A stretch of 64,000 bases of DNA from JAIQFF01 sp963788505 (lineage in GTDB: Bacteria; Acidobacteriota; Terriglobia; Terriglobales; Acidobacteriaceae): NCBI GenBank assembly GCA_963788505.1, contig CAWBGY010000012.1:3494-67493 (forward strand), in the 5' to 3' direction. The notes under the pieces were generated by a model that did no database searches, was not told where the DNA came from, and worked only from the letters and a program-made list of their open reading frames with translations. The translations under genes were made by a program, and so were the position numbers. Of the stretch, positions 34,924 to 44,380 are shown piece by piece (the first letter of the stretch is position 1; each line of letters starts with the position of its first letter).

Positions 34924-36633
34924 ATGGCGCGGATTGTATTGGATCCAGTCACACGAATTGAAGGGCACCTCCGCATCGAGGCCCAGGTTGAAGGCGGGAT
35001 GGTCGCCGATGCGTGGAGTTCCGGCACGATGTTCCGTGGAATCGAGCTGATCTTGCGCGGCCGCGACCCGCGCGAAGCGTGGATCTGGGCGCAACGCATT
35101 TGCGGTGTCTGCACGATGGTGCATGCACTCGCGTCCGTCAACGCGGTCGAGGACGCGCTGGGCATTGAAGTTCCCGATAACGCCCGGCTGGTCAGGAACA
35201 TCATCGCGGCAACCCAGACGGTGCAGGATCACGTCATTCATTTCTACCACCTGCATGCGCTTGACTGGGTCGATGTTGTCTCCGCACTGAAGGCCGACCC
35301 GGCAAAAACAGCGCAGCTCGCGCAATCGATCTCCGATTGGCCCATGTCGAGCGAGAAGTACTTCAAGAGCGTCCAGGATCGCGTCAGCGCATTGGTCGCG
35401 AGCAAGCAACTTAGCCTGTTTGGCGCGGGTTATTGGGGACATCCCGCGTATCACCTTCCGCCCGAAGCCAATCTCATGGCGGTTGCCCATTACCTCGAAG
35501 CTTTGCAGTTCCAAAAGGAATTCATCCGGATTCACGCTGTCCTCGGCGGCAAGAATCCCCACTTGCAGACATTCCTGGTGGGCGGCATGGCCACCGCTAT
35601 GGACCCCAACGAGCCGGGCGCAACGGTAAACCCTGAGCGTATCGATTTCCTCTTGCAGGTGGCTAAGACAGCGATCGGGTTTGTAAATCAGGTTTACATA
35701 CCGGACGTACTCGCAGTGGCAGGTTTCTACCGTGACTGGTTTGAGCGTGGGGAAGGCATTGGGAATTTCATGTCTTACGGAGGCTTCCCGCAGGGGTCCA
35801 TTAAAGATCCTGCGACCTTCTTCCTTCCCCGCGGCATCATCTTGAATCGCGATCTGTCGAAGGTTCACCCGGTCGATCCGGCCAACGTAACAGAATATGT
35901 GACCCATTCCTGGTATGAGTATTCCGGAGGAGATCAGACCGCCAAGCATCCCTTCGATGGAGAGACTAATCCCAAGTACTCCGGACCGAAACCTCCATAC
36001 CAATTCCTGGAAGTGGATCAGAAGTACTCGTGGCTCAAGGCGCCACGGTATCAGGACCAACCCATGGAGGTCGGGCCGCTGGCCCGCATGCTGGTTGCCT
36101 ATGCTTCCGGTCAGCCCGACGTTAAGGCTCTGATCGATGCCACACTAACAAAACTGAAGGCTCCGCCCGCTGCCTTGTTTTCGACCCTGGGACGCATTGC
36201 TGCGCGTGCGCTGGAAACGCAACTTCTCGCGAACCGCCTGGTCGGCTGGATTCAGCAACTCGGAAACAACTTGGCTAGCGGAAATATACGCATTCACAAC
36301 GGTGAGAAGTGGGACCCGAACTCGTGGCCAAAGACGGCACGAGGCTTTGGCTTTTTCGAGGCGCCACGGGGATCGTTGGGGCACTGGGTGGAGATCGAAG
36401 ACCAGGCCATCAAGAACTACCAGGCTGTGGTTCCGTCCACCTGGAACGCGGGTCCGCGAGATGTGCGCGGCCAGCGCGGACCGTATGAAGCCGCACTCAT
36501 AAAAACGCCTGTAGCGGATCCGGATCGCCCACTTGAACTTCTACGCACCGTCCACTCCTTCGATCCATGTTTGGCTTGCGCCGTTCATGTAGTAGACGCT
36601 CAGGGACATGCCTACGCCCGCGCACAAGGCTGA
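34924..36633 (+). CDS. hyaB: [NiFe] hydrogenase large subunit, group 1
   Basis: 569 residues, the usual length. The nickel-binding motifs are complete: RICGVCTMVHALAS near residue 58 and DPCLACAVH near the C-terminus. The 14 residues after the final histidine (VVDAQGHAYARAQG) form the extension removed by the maturation protease, encoded two genes downstream. The N-terminus LDPVTRIEGHLRIEAQVEGG is standard. It begins eight bases after the small subunit stop, with TTAGGAGACGGT as ribosome site. It catalyses H2 cleavage at the Ni-Fe centre and passes electrons to the small subunit. Confidence 0.97.
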   Translation: MARIVLDPVTRIEGHLRIEAQVEGGMVADAWSSGTMFRGIELILRGRDPREAWIWAQRICGVCTMVHALASVNAVEDALGIEVPDNARLVRNIIAATQTVQDHVIHFYHLHALDWVDVVSALKADPAKTAQLAQSISDWPMSSEKYFKSVQDRVSALVASKQLSLFGAGYWGHPAYHLPPEANLMAVAHYLEALQFQKEFIRIHAVLGGKNPHLQTFLVGGMATAMDPNEPGATVNPERIDFLLQVAKTAIGFVNQVYIPDVLAVAGFYRDWFERGEGIGNFMSYGGFPQGSIKDPATFFLPRGIILNRDLSKVHPVDPANVTEYVTHSWYEYSGGDQTAKHPFDGETNPKYSGPKPPYQFLEVDQKYSWLKAPRYQDQPMEVGPLARMLVAYASGQPDVKALIDATLTKLKAPPAALFSTLGRIAARALETQLLANRLVGWIQQLGNNLASGNIRIHNGEKWDPNSWPKTARGFGFFEAPRGSLGHWVEIEDQAIKNYQAVVPSTWNAGPRDVRGQRGPYEAALIKTPVADPDRPLELLRTVHSFDPCLACAVHVVDAQGHAYARAQG

Positions 36634-36651
36634 CCTGACAGAGGCCTGGGT

Positions 36652-37434
36652 ATGAAAAAGACACGAAGGGACCAGGGGCACGAAGCGACATGGAAAAGCC
36701 CCGCACACGGGCAAGTGAGGGTTTATGTCTGGGAGTGGCCGGTGCGATTTGCGCACTGGGTCATCTTCACGACGATCGTTTCTCTGTCCATTACTGGCTA
36801 TTACATGCATTCCCCGTTCCTGATTTCGCATGGCAGAACTGCCTACGTCATGGGAACGATGCGATTTATTCACCTGCTTTCCGGCTTCGCGTTTCTCGGG
36901 GCGATCCTGATCCGGATTGTCTGGATGTTTATCGGCAATCAGTGGGCACGCTGGGACCAATTCATCCCGACGACGAAGAAACGGCTGAAGGATTTGGCCG
37001 AGACGGCAAAGTACTATACCTTCAGGTCCTGGTCGCCGACTCCTCATATCGGTCATAACGCCCTGGCCGGGGCCTCATACGCTGTCATCTTCGGCATGGC
37101 GGTCGTCGAAATCCTCACGGGTCTCGCGCTGTATTCCCGCATTCTCGGAATCAGCTGGCTGAATTTTTTCATCGGCTGGCTGCCGCGCCTGATTGACGTC
37201 CAGTGGCTCCGGCTGACTCATTTCCTGATCATGTTTGGATTCTGGATGTTCTTCATTCACCATCTCTATACCGCCATTCTGGTTTCGATCGAGGAGGAAA
37301 ATGGAGTGATGGAGAGTATCTTCAGCGGATACAAGTTCGTTCCCGAACACGAATTGCAGGAGGCGGTCGCAGAGAAGAGGAAGACGGCAAAGGCGTTCAG
37401 CCCCAACCCGAAGGGAGCCGGACGCGTCCGCTAG
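36652..37434 (+). CDS. hyaC: Hydrogenase b-type cytochrome subunit
   Basis: 260 residues with four membrane helices: FAHWVIFTTIVSLSITGYYM, FIHLLSGFAFLGAILIRIVW, ASYAVIFGMAVVEILTGLAL and LTHFLIMFGFWMFFIHHLYT. Histidines in RFAHW, RFIHL and in THFL/FIHHLYT are the expected diheme b ligands. The opening VYVWEWPVRFAHW is a family hallmark. It links the hydrogenase small subunit to the menaquinone pool in the cytoplasmic membrane. It starts 18 bases after the large subunit stop. The C-terminal tail (EHELQEAVAEKRKTAKAFSP) is cytoplasmic and charged. Confidence 0.95.
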   Translation: MKKTRRDQGHEATWKSPAHGQVRVYVWEWPVRFAHWVIFTTIVSLSITGYYMHSPFLISHGRTAYVMGTMRFIHLLSGFAFLGAILIRIVWMFIGNQWARWDQFIPTTKKRLKDLAETAKYYTFRSWSPTPHIGHNALAGASYAVIFGMAVVEILTGLALYSRILGISWLNFFIGWLPRLIDVQWLRLTHFLIMFGFWMFFIHHLYTAILVSIEEENGVMESIFSGYKFVPEHELQEAVAEKRKTAKAFSPNPKGAGRVR

Positions 37435-37464
37435 GCAGGCAACGTTCCCAATCAAGAGCGTGAC

Positions 37465-38037
37465 ATGGAAGATTTACTGTCTTCAGACACCGTAGTCATA
37501 GGGGTCGGTAATACGATCCTCTCAGACGAAGGGGTGGGTGTGCATGCCGCAAGACTCCTGCAGAGCGACCCCAGGGTCCCCGCCAACGTTAGGGTTCTGG
37601 ACGGCGGCACAATCGGCATCGAACTGATCCCGTACGCCTTGGGTGCGTCCCGTGTTTTGCTCCTCGATGCAATGAACTCGGGGAATACGCCCGGAACACT
37701 CGCTCGCATGAACGGGAAAGAGTTGCTCGCCACAAAGGGGGGCTGGAGCGCTCATCAATTGGGCGTGGCCGATCTGATCGCGGCCCTGGCCCTGGTGGCG
37801 ACTCATCCCCAGGATATTGTTGTGCTCGGCGTGCAACCTTCCAACACAGACTGGGGCACGCGTTTGTCTACCGACGTCGAAGCTGCGCTTGCGCCCCTGG
37901 TAGATGCAGCCTTATCCCAGCTGCAACTCTGGCAGCAATCACCGGACGCTAAGCTGAGGATCCGCTCGTCAACCTTGCCGCCAGCGCAACCCTCGGACCG
38001 AACGCTTGCAGAGTGTTGCGAAAAGAAAGCCACATAA
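37465..38037 (+). CDS. hyaD: Hydrogenase maturation endopeptidase (HyaD/HybD family)
   Basis: 190 residues. VIGVGNTILSDEGVGVHAAR holds the conserved nickel-sensing glutamate (DEGVG), RVLLLDAMNSGNTPG the Asp, and SAHQLGVADLIAAL the His motif. This is the protease that trims the C-terminal extension of the large subunit after nickel insertion. The last 35 residues (SPDAKLRIRSSTLPPAQPSD) extend beyond the usual 150-160 residue core and have no recognised role. It lies 30 bases after the cytochrome b gene and is followed after one base by hypC. Confidence 0.95.
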   Translation: MEDLLSSDTVVIGVGNTILSDEGVGVHAARLLQSDPRVPANVRVLDGGTIGIELIPYALGASRVLLLDAMNSGNTPGTLARMNGKELLATKGGWSAHQLGVADLIAALALVATHPQDIVVLGVQPSNTDWGTRLSTDVEAALAPLVDAALSQLQLWQQSPDAKLRIRSSTLPPAQPSDRTLAECCEKKAT

Positions 38038-38038
38038 C

Positions 38039-38299
38039 ATGTGCCTCGCTATTCCTGGGAAAATTGTCAGTAGCGAAGTGCACAACGGAATTCGCGTGGC
38101 CCGTGTACAGTTCGGTGGAATTACACGGGAAACATGCCTGGATTGCGTTCCCGAGGCTTCGATCGGAGATTACGTGCTCGTGCATGTGGGATTCGCCATT
38201 AGTGTTGTGGACCGTGAAGAGGCCGAGCGAACCTACGCACTCCTGGAATCGATGGAACTGCTCAAGGACGAACTGCAGTCGGATTTGGAAGAGTCCTAA
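38039..38299 (+). CDS. hypC: HypC/HybG/HupF hydrogenase assembly chaperone
   Basis: 86 residues from the ATG at 38039, one base after the HyaD stop; longer readings upstream overlap that gene. The N-terminal MCLAIPGKIV with Cys2 is the invariant HypC signature that carries the Fe(CN)2CO unit with HypD. QFGGITRETCLDCVPEASIG and YVLVHVGFAISVVDREEAER are also typical. It ends the hydrogenase operon here. The other hyp genes must be elsewhere in the genome if the enzyme is functional. Confidence 0.95.
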   Translation: MCLAIPGKIVSSEVHNGIRVARVQFGGITRETCLDCVPEASIGDYVLVHVGFAISVVDREEAERTYALLESMELLKDELQSDLEES

Positions 38300-38384
38300 C
38301 GTGACAGGAAGGGCATGGTGGCGAAGCTCCGAGAACCGCGTATGAAGGATTTGCAGTGTACCGATAACGGCGGCGACACCATCG

Positions 38385-38846
38385 CTACCCAGCAGCAGCC
38401 TGTTCGGCCACCGCGCGAAGTCCAGTCATGGAGTCAATGTTAACGCGGAAGAAAAGCGGCGCAATCAGGTCGTCGCTTGAAGTCACCCGGCGTTCAGCCA
38501 GCGCGTTCAACCACCAACGAAATCGTTTCTCCAGTAGTTTGCGCGCACGCAACAATTCGTCCGTATATTGGGGTTCTGTTAATTCCTGGTACCGACCGTT
38601 GAGAACTACGCTGATCCATCGCGACTGGTCGGCGATTTCGTCAATTTGTATGCAAACCTTTGGGTTAACGCGCATCCACTCAATTTTTTGTCCTAACGTC
38701 GAGAAAATGTAGATGCTGTCTGGCTCGTACGCAAAACAAATCGGCACTACGTATGGCTGGTTGTCCAGAGAGCAACCCAACCTACCGATGGAGGTACGTT
38801 CCAGAAATGCGCGGCACTCAGTCTCGGTCATGGTATTGATCAGCAT
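38385..38846 (-). CDS. Pyridoxamine 5'-phosphate oxidase-like flavin-binding protein
   Basis: 153 residues. The split-barrel flavin-binding fold is seen in TECRAFLERTSIGRLGCSLD, QPYVVPICFAYEPDSIYIFS, KVCIQIDEIADQSRWISVVL and NGRYQELTE. It is like the small NimA-type members of the PPOX superfamily, which reduce nitro compounds or bind FMN or heme. TAAGGAGAAGGGAG precedes the ATG. It is convergent with the hydrogenase operon after an 85-base gap. Substrate unknown. Confidence 0.85.
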   Translation of the reverse strand: MLINTMTETECRAFLERTSIGRLGCSLDNQPYVVPICFAYEPDSIYIFSTLGQKIEWMRVNPKVCIQIDEIADQSRWISVVLNGRYQELTEPQYTDELLRARKLLEKRFRWWLNALAERRVTSSDDLIAPLFFRVNIDSMTGLRAVAEQAAAG

Positions 38847-39038
38847 GACTGCACTCCCTTCTCCTTACCAAAACGATTTTCCGTTTGGAGTGTCTCTCGA
38901 TAATGGTGGACACGTCGCTTCGCGCACGCCGCGGCAATAAATACCATAACAACCTACCAGGCGATATGCTTTCCGGTCTACGGAGTTCCAAAAAGCGACT
39001 CGCACCGATTATATTGTCTTCGATCGCGGCCACCTGGC

Positions 39039-39137
39039 CTACTTGACCTGCAGCATCCGCCCAGTTCGATCCACAATGACCATCGCGTCGGGGGCGGCTT
39101 CCCGCAGACAGCAGAACTTCTCATCCCCGTGGCTCAC
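39039..39137 (-). pseudogene. Short PAS-domain remnant
   Basis: An open frame ending at the TAG at 39039-39041 reads GDEKFCCLREAAPDAMVIVD then RTGRMLQVK. This is the beginning of a PAS sensor domain (usual form EKF-LLEAAPDAMVVVN). Nothing further of a kinase is visible in this 375-base gap. It is probably the relic of a lost signal-transduction gene. Confidence 0.45.
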
Positions 39138-39221
39138 ACCTTCATTGTAGTTGGCTTTCGTTTGCCCATCAGGTGGGAACTTAGGATTGTGCCCGCTCCA
39201 GGGCAAAGCCTCCCCAACTCC

Positions 39222-39500
39222 TCACTCCGCGAGGCACGGACTTACTCTCGACGTCGGACAACAGCACACTGGACGGGGTGGTTCCGTCCCGAGTCGCGAC
39301 CTGATTGCCACCCCCATACCCAGGTGATATTCCAGCACGTAGGTTCGGGAGCAGCCATCACAAAGCCAAAAATGCCTTACGCAGCGGCAGGCCTCGGCAG
39401 GCGCTTGACGGTTCGGCTGATTGTTGTGAAAGCGAAACAACCGGCCCCGGCGATAGTCAAAGGCCTTTTCGCAATCCCGATTGGAACATTTGGAGATCAT
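39222..39500 (-). CDS. Small zinc-ribbon-like protein
   Basis: 92 residues with a GAGGAGG ribosome site. Two cysteine pairs could hold one zinc: MISKCSNRDCEKAFDYRRGR and HFWLCDGCSRTYVL. The sequence between (LFRFHNN) fits a small acidobacterial ribbon protein I have seen only as hypothetical. The tail past residue 60 (RSRLGTEPPRPVCCCPTSRV) looks less conserved. It follows the 135-residue gene by 24 bases and is probably co-transcribed from the promoter near 39,990, which carries a CRP-type palindrome. DNA, RNA or protein binding is possible. Confidence 0.65.
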   Translation of the reverse strand: MISKCSNRDCEKAFDYRRGRLFRFHNNQPNRQAPAEACRCVRHFWLCDGCSRTYVLEYHLGMGVAIRSRLGTEPPRPVCCCPTSRVSPCLAE

Positions 39501-39524
39501 GGCCTCCTCGCTCCGAAATCTCTT

Positions 39525-39932
39525 CTAGGCGTTGCCGACGCTCCTTCTTGCCAGGCCGTCCGGGTCGGGCTGCCTGGGCGCTCGTTCCAGCTCCAGTTTC
39601 TGAATAGTATTCATGAGCCACTCACCCAGCGCCGCTTCCAGCTCTTCCGGCGTGTTCCATTGATACAGCGACTGGATGGTTTCGCTTTGTTCATTGAGCG
39701 GAATGTAACGGCAGGGGACTTTGTCGTCGCGAAATTGGGCCGGCACCAACTGGATCAGGACGCATTCGGAACAAGGTCGCCGCTGCTCTGGGCTCGCATA
39801 ATTCAAGCAGGTAGGGGAATCCTCGAAAATGAACTGCGGGCGCCAGGAGGACAATTTTCGGTAGCCTCCACTCTTAAGGAACTCGAGTTCAATTTTTAGA
39901 ACCTCCAGCAGATCGCGCTTCTTGTTCGCCAT
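39525..39932 (-). CDS. Conserved hypothetical cysteine-containing protein
   Basis: 135 residues; TTTTGGAGGCTGG precedes the ATG. It begins with a charged helix (KRDLLEVLKIELEFLKSGGY), then SSWRPQFIFEDSPTCLNYAS, and a cysteine pair in RPCSECVLIQLVPAQFRDDK, then a helical end (PEELEAALGEWLMNTIQKLE). No known domain was recognised. The Cys in SPTCLNY and the CSEC pair could bind metal. A CRP-type palindrome is centred about 61 bases upstream, so it may belong to the same regulon as the hydrogenase and cytochromes; the zinc-ribbon gene follows. Confidence 0.7.
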   Translation of the reverse strand: MANKKRDLLEVLKIELEFLKSGGYRKLSSWRPQFIFEDSPTCLNYASPEQRRPCSECVLIQLVPAQFRDDKVPCRYIPLNEQSETIQSLYQWNTPEELEAALGEWLMNTIQKLELERAPRQPDPDGLARRSVGNA

Positions 39933-39985
39933 GTCCAGCCTCCAAAAGCTATGGCGCTAGTCTGTTCCGAAATCGGTGCCATGGC

Positions 39986-40001
39986 TGTGATCCGGATCAC
40001 G
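39986..40001. promoter_or_regulatory. CRP-type palindrome before two small cysteine-protein genes
   Basis: TGTGATCCGGATCACG, nine of ten half-site bases, with a fully palindromic centre. It lies between the receiver gene (ends 40019) and the gene starting at 39932. Confidence 0.6.
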
Positions 40002-40018
40002 GGGTCTGGTGGCAAGGC

Positions 40019-40405
40019 TCACCTGCAGCTGTCAGAGGTTCCGCCCCCAACGATGCGCGTTTGGCACGTAGCTTTCTGTCCGATCATGCAGCTTACCTTC
40101 TGTAACGTCGAGGCAGGGTCGCGATCCTCCTGCATAAGAAGCGTGCAGGGCTGCGTGGGTAGCTGACGCAACCGCTCAAAAAACCCTCCCACATAGAGAT
40201 CGGGAAGGTACGTGCTCACCAGGAGTATGTCGTACATTCGAGATTTCAAGAGTTCAAGCGCTTCGAGCCCACTCCACGTGGCACTCGAATCGCAGCCCGC
40301 CTGCTTCAGCATCCCTTCAAGCGTACGCAATTCTTCTTCATCGTTGTCTACAATCAGTATCCGTTTGTTTTCTGGTTCTCTCATACCGAACTTCCTCCCA
40401 TTCAA
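40019..40405 (-). CDS. Atypical receiver-domain protein lacking the phosphoacceptor Asp
   Basis: 128 residues; a stand-alone response-regulator receiver fold. The first acidic pair is present in KRILIVDNDEEELRTLEGML. At the phosphorylation site, where YDLVLLDxxMP is expected, it reads YDILLVSTYLPD, so serine replaces aspartate. The usual later lysine is also not evident (LLMQEDRDPAST). It probably acts as a phosphorylation-independent pseudo-receiver. The start could also be the second Met (MREPENKR, 40384). A loose CRP-like sequence (GGTGACGCTAGTCAAC at 40438-40453) is upstream but too degenerate to claim. Confidence 0.75.
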   Translation of the reverse strand: MNGRKFGMREPENKRILIVDNDEEELRTLEGMLKQAGCDSSATWSGLEALELLKSRMYDILLVSTYLPDLYVGGFFERLRQLPTQPCTLLMQEDRDPASTLQKVSCMIGQKATCQTRIVGGGTSDSCR

Positions 40406-40984
40406 TGCGAGGATGACACTCGGACCTTGTCGGAAGCGGTGACGCTAGTCAACTTCCGCTTGGCCCCGCCCGTCACGGCTTTACAACAACTTCGAGGGCG
40501 CAGGTGGTGCTGTTAGACCTCTAAACTTCCGCAGAAACTGCTTATCGTTACATGAACGTTACATGGCCGAAATGGTGAGGTTTCCGCGGGGCGCGTTTGA
40601 GCAACCCTTGGACTATTGAGCACACAAGCAAATGGACTTTCAACAACTTAGTAAGAGGCGGGTGGCCATGGAAATAGCCTTGTAAGAAGTCTTAGGAACA
40701 GTGAAAAGACATTGCACTTTCAATGCTTTTTCGCTCGGGTTCTGATCGTGGCAGAAAATAATTGACCCAGAGTAGTACTGCGAGTGGAGCCTTCGCGTAT
40801 GCTCTCATCATGTGAAATCAATGCTTACCCTCAGCTAAAAACCGCACGGAAGCACTTTTAAAAAGTAGCGAGAAAGCCCGAGTTGGCGCCTAGAGTATCG
40901 AAGCGCACCCCACACTTACGGCACACCTCGATCGACCGAACTCGAAGGATTGCTGCGATCCTTGCCAAAATCCTTGATGTAGCG
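40406..40984. other. Gene-free stretch of about 580 bases
   Basis: No frame with protein-like composition and a start was found on either strand. It has a more AT-rich middle (40,500-40,850) than its surroundings, with several TTACAT and AACGTTACAT words, but no clear palindrome or terminator. It separates the redox region from the polysaccharide region. Confidence 0.4.
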
Positions 40985-42169
<1,185 letters not shown>

Positions 42170-42386
42170 AGTATTGTTCTGTCCTAATGTTTATGAATTT
42201 CAGCAATCGTTTGCTGTCGCGGGAACCCATCTTTGACCGCACCTCAAATCGGCATCGCAAGGTGTATTCAGCAAACGAATACTACGCTCTCAAATTGGCA
42301 AAGGAAAAGCTTATTTTTCGGCAATCGATGTCTTCTTTATCGATGAATGATTGACCTTTAACTCCAAAAAAGGACGCCGCCCCTCC

Positions 42387-43961
42387 ATGCGCACTTTCCT
42401 GATTCGTCTGGTTCTTCTGGCTGCGATTCTTGCCGCTCCACTCATGGCCGCCGACAAGTTTGCTTTAGCGGTGGATACTACCAAAGCCGGCGCGAAGATC
42501 GATCGCAACCTCTTCGGCCAGTTCGCCGAACATCTTGGTCATGGAGTCTATGAAGGGATCTGGGTGGGACCGGATTCCCCGATCCCCAATACCCGCGGCA
42601 TTCGCAACGATGTCGTCACCGCTTTGAAAGCTCTAAAAGTGCCGAACGTTCGCTGGCCCGGCGGCTGTTTCGCGGATGAGTATCACTGGCGCAAGGGCAT
42701 CGGCACCTCACGAAGCGTGAGCCTCAATCCCAACTGGGGTGGGGTAATCGAACCCAACACCTTCGGCACCCACGAATTTATGGACTTTCTCGAGCAGATC
42801 GGCGCCAACGCGTACTTGTCGATCAACGTCGGCTCCGGCACTCCTCAGGAAGCGTCGGAATGGCTGGAATACCTGACTGCCGCGCAGCCGACCACGCTGG
42901 CGAAGGAGCGTGGCGCCAACGGCCATCCCGCTCCCTACAAGGTCGGCTTTCTTGGCATCGGCAATGAAAGCTGGGACTGTGGCGGCAACATGACTCCCGA
43001 CTACTACCTCGATCAGCTCAAGGTTTATAGCCGCTTCGTCAGAAATTTCAATCCCGAGCAGCAAAGCAAAGCGCAGCAGATGCTGAAGATCGCTGTGGGA
43101 CCTGGCGGCGATGGGCCCCGTTGGACCGACTGGACCGAAGCCATCATGAAAGCCTATCAGCACCACTCGTGGAGCTGGGATATCGACGGCCTTTCCCTGC
43201 ACAACTACACGGTAGTGAATTGGGAGAACAAATTGGCGTCCGTCGGATTCGGAAACCCCGAGTACGCGCAGGTTCTCCACTCCACCTTGGAAATGGACAG
43301 TCTGATCAACAAGCACTCAGCCATCATGGATAAGTATGACCCGGAGAAGAAAGTGGCCCTGGTGGTGGATGAATGGGGAGGGTGGTATGCGCCGTTGCCC
43401 GGCAGCAACCCCGGCTTCCTGGTCCAGCAAAACAGCATGCGCGACGCCATTCTGGCGGCGCTCAATCTGAACATTTTTGCACGCCATGCCGACCGGGTGC
43501 GCATGGCCAACATCGCGCAGATGATTAATGTGCTTCAGGCCATGATCATGACCGACAAAGAAAAGATGGTCCTGACACCCACCTACTACGTTTTCAAAAT
43601 GTATGTGCCGTTCCAGGACGCGACCTTTGTGCCGGTGACATTCGACGCTGGCACCTACAAACAAGGCGCCAGCACGCTTCCGCGGCTGGACGCCATTGCC
43701 GCCAGGGACACAAGCGGCAAGCTATGGCTGGAAATCACCAACCTTGACCCCGATCAGGCGGTGGATATTGAAACCAGCCTGACCGGCATCACGCCGAAAT
43801 CAGCCAAGGGAGAGACCCTGACCGCCCCGAAGGTTGACAGCGTCAACACCTTCGATGCTCCGAACACCGTGGTACCGAAGCCGGTCTTCGCCAAGGTCGT
43901 CGACGGCAAACTGAATCTGAAGCTTGAGCCGAAATCGGTCACAGTTCTTTCGGTGGAATAG
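42387..43961 (+). CDS. Secreted GH51 alpha-L-arabinofuranosidase
   Basis: 524 residues from the ATG at 42387, which starts a signal peptide (RTFLIRLVLLAAILAAPLMA); a TTG at 42351 is possible but unneeded. The GH51 barrel has FGQFAEHLGHGVYEGIWVG, NVRWPGGCFADEYHW, the acid/base glutamate in GIGNESWDCGGN and the nucleophile glutamate in LVVDEWGGWY. A C-terminal beta-sandwich (DATFVPVTFDAGTYKQGAST onward) ends the chain. It releases arabinose from arabinan or arabinoxylan side chains. The product is complete and shows no disruption, in contrast to the fragments downstream. Confidence 0.95.
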   Translation: MRTFLIRLVLLAAILAAPLMAADKFALAVDTTKAGAKIDRNLFGQFAEHLGHGVYEGIWVGPDSPIPNTRGIRNDVVTALKALKVPNVRWPGGCFADEYHWRKGIGTSRSVSLNPNWGGVIEPNTFGTHEFMDFLEQIGANAYLSINVGSGTPQEASEWLEYLTAAQPTTLAKERGANGHPAPYKVGFLGIGNESWDCGGNMTPDYYLDQLKVYSRFVRNFNPEQQSKAQQMLKIAVGPGGDGPRWTDWTEAIMKAYQHHSWSWDIDGLSLHNYTVVNWENKLASVGFGNPEYAQVLHSTLEMDSLINKHSAIMDKYDPEKKVALVVDEWGGWYAPLPGSNPGFLVQQNSMRDAILAALNLNIFARHADRVRMANIAQMINVLQAMIMTDKEKMVLTPTYYVFKMYVPFQDATFVPVTFDAGTYKQGASTLPRLDAIAARDTSGKLWLEITNLDPDQAVDIETSLTGITPKSAKGETLTAPKVDSVNTFDAPNTVVPKPVFAKVVDGKLNLKLEPKSVTVLSVE

Positions 43962-43994
43962 TAAGACTAAGCTTCGGCAGGGGTTCAACGGCAT

Positions 43995-44262
43995 TCGAAG
44001 TTGTTCCCGTCACCGACTCGCCGCTGCCCAGAAACGTCTGGTGGCCCTTCAGAATGTCGAACTCGGGTTCGGAAGCGTCCATCCACCAGCCATCGAGGCC
44101 GTAGTCGAAGAGACCTGTCTTGAGTTTCGCCCAGAACGTTTTTTGTCCCTCGGGATTGAAGAAATCCATCCAGGGTGTTCCCGGAATCAGCAAGGATTTC
44201 GCGCTCATCCGCTTGGAGATGTCCGAGTCCTCCCCGAACCTCGACCATACCGAAATCGGAAG
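43995..44262 (-). pseudogene. GH31 (alpha-xylosidase/glucosidase) fragment
   Basis: About 85 residues are clearly GH31: SAKSLLIPGTPWMDFFNPEG, then FWAKLKTGLFDYGLDGWWMD with the catalytic aspartate, and ASEPEFDILKGHQTFLGSGE. No other part of the roughly 700-residue enzyme is found on either side; the neighbouring sequence is unrelated and the reading ends at 43939. It sits between the GH51 and TPR genes as a relic of a lost glycosidase. Confidence 0.75.
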
Positions 44263-44380
44263 CACGGAGCTCCCTCATTCGGGTTGATCGACTTGTCGTC
44301 ACCCATGAAAGTGTGCGTGCCTTTGTTTCCTACGTACGCTCCCCCACCGTCAGCCCTTGCCCGCCCACCCCGCGGCTGTG

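Noticed and set aside
40438..40453. GGTGACGCTAGTCAAC upstream of the receiver gene as an eighth CRP-type site
   Set aside because: Only seven of ten half-site bases fit; too degenerate to claim without a matrix score.
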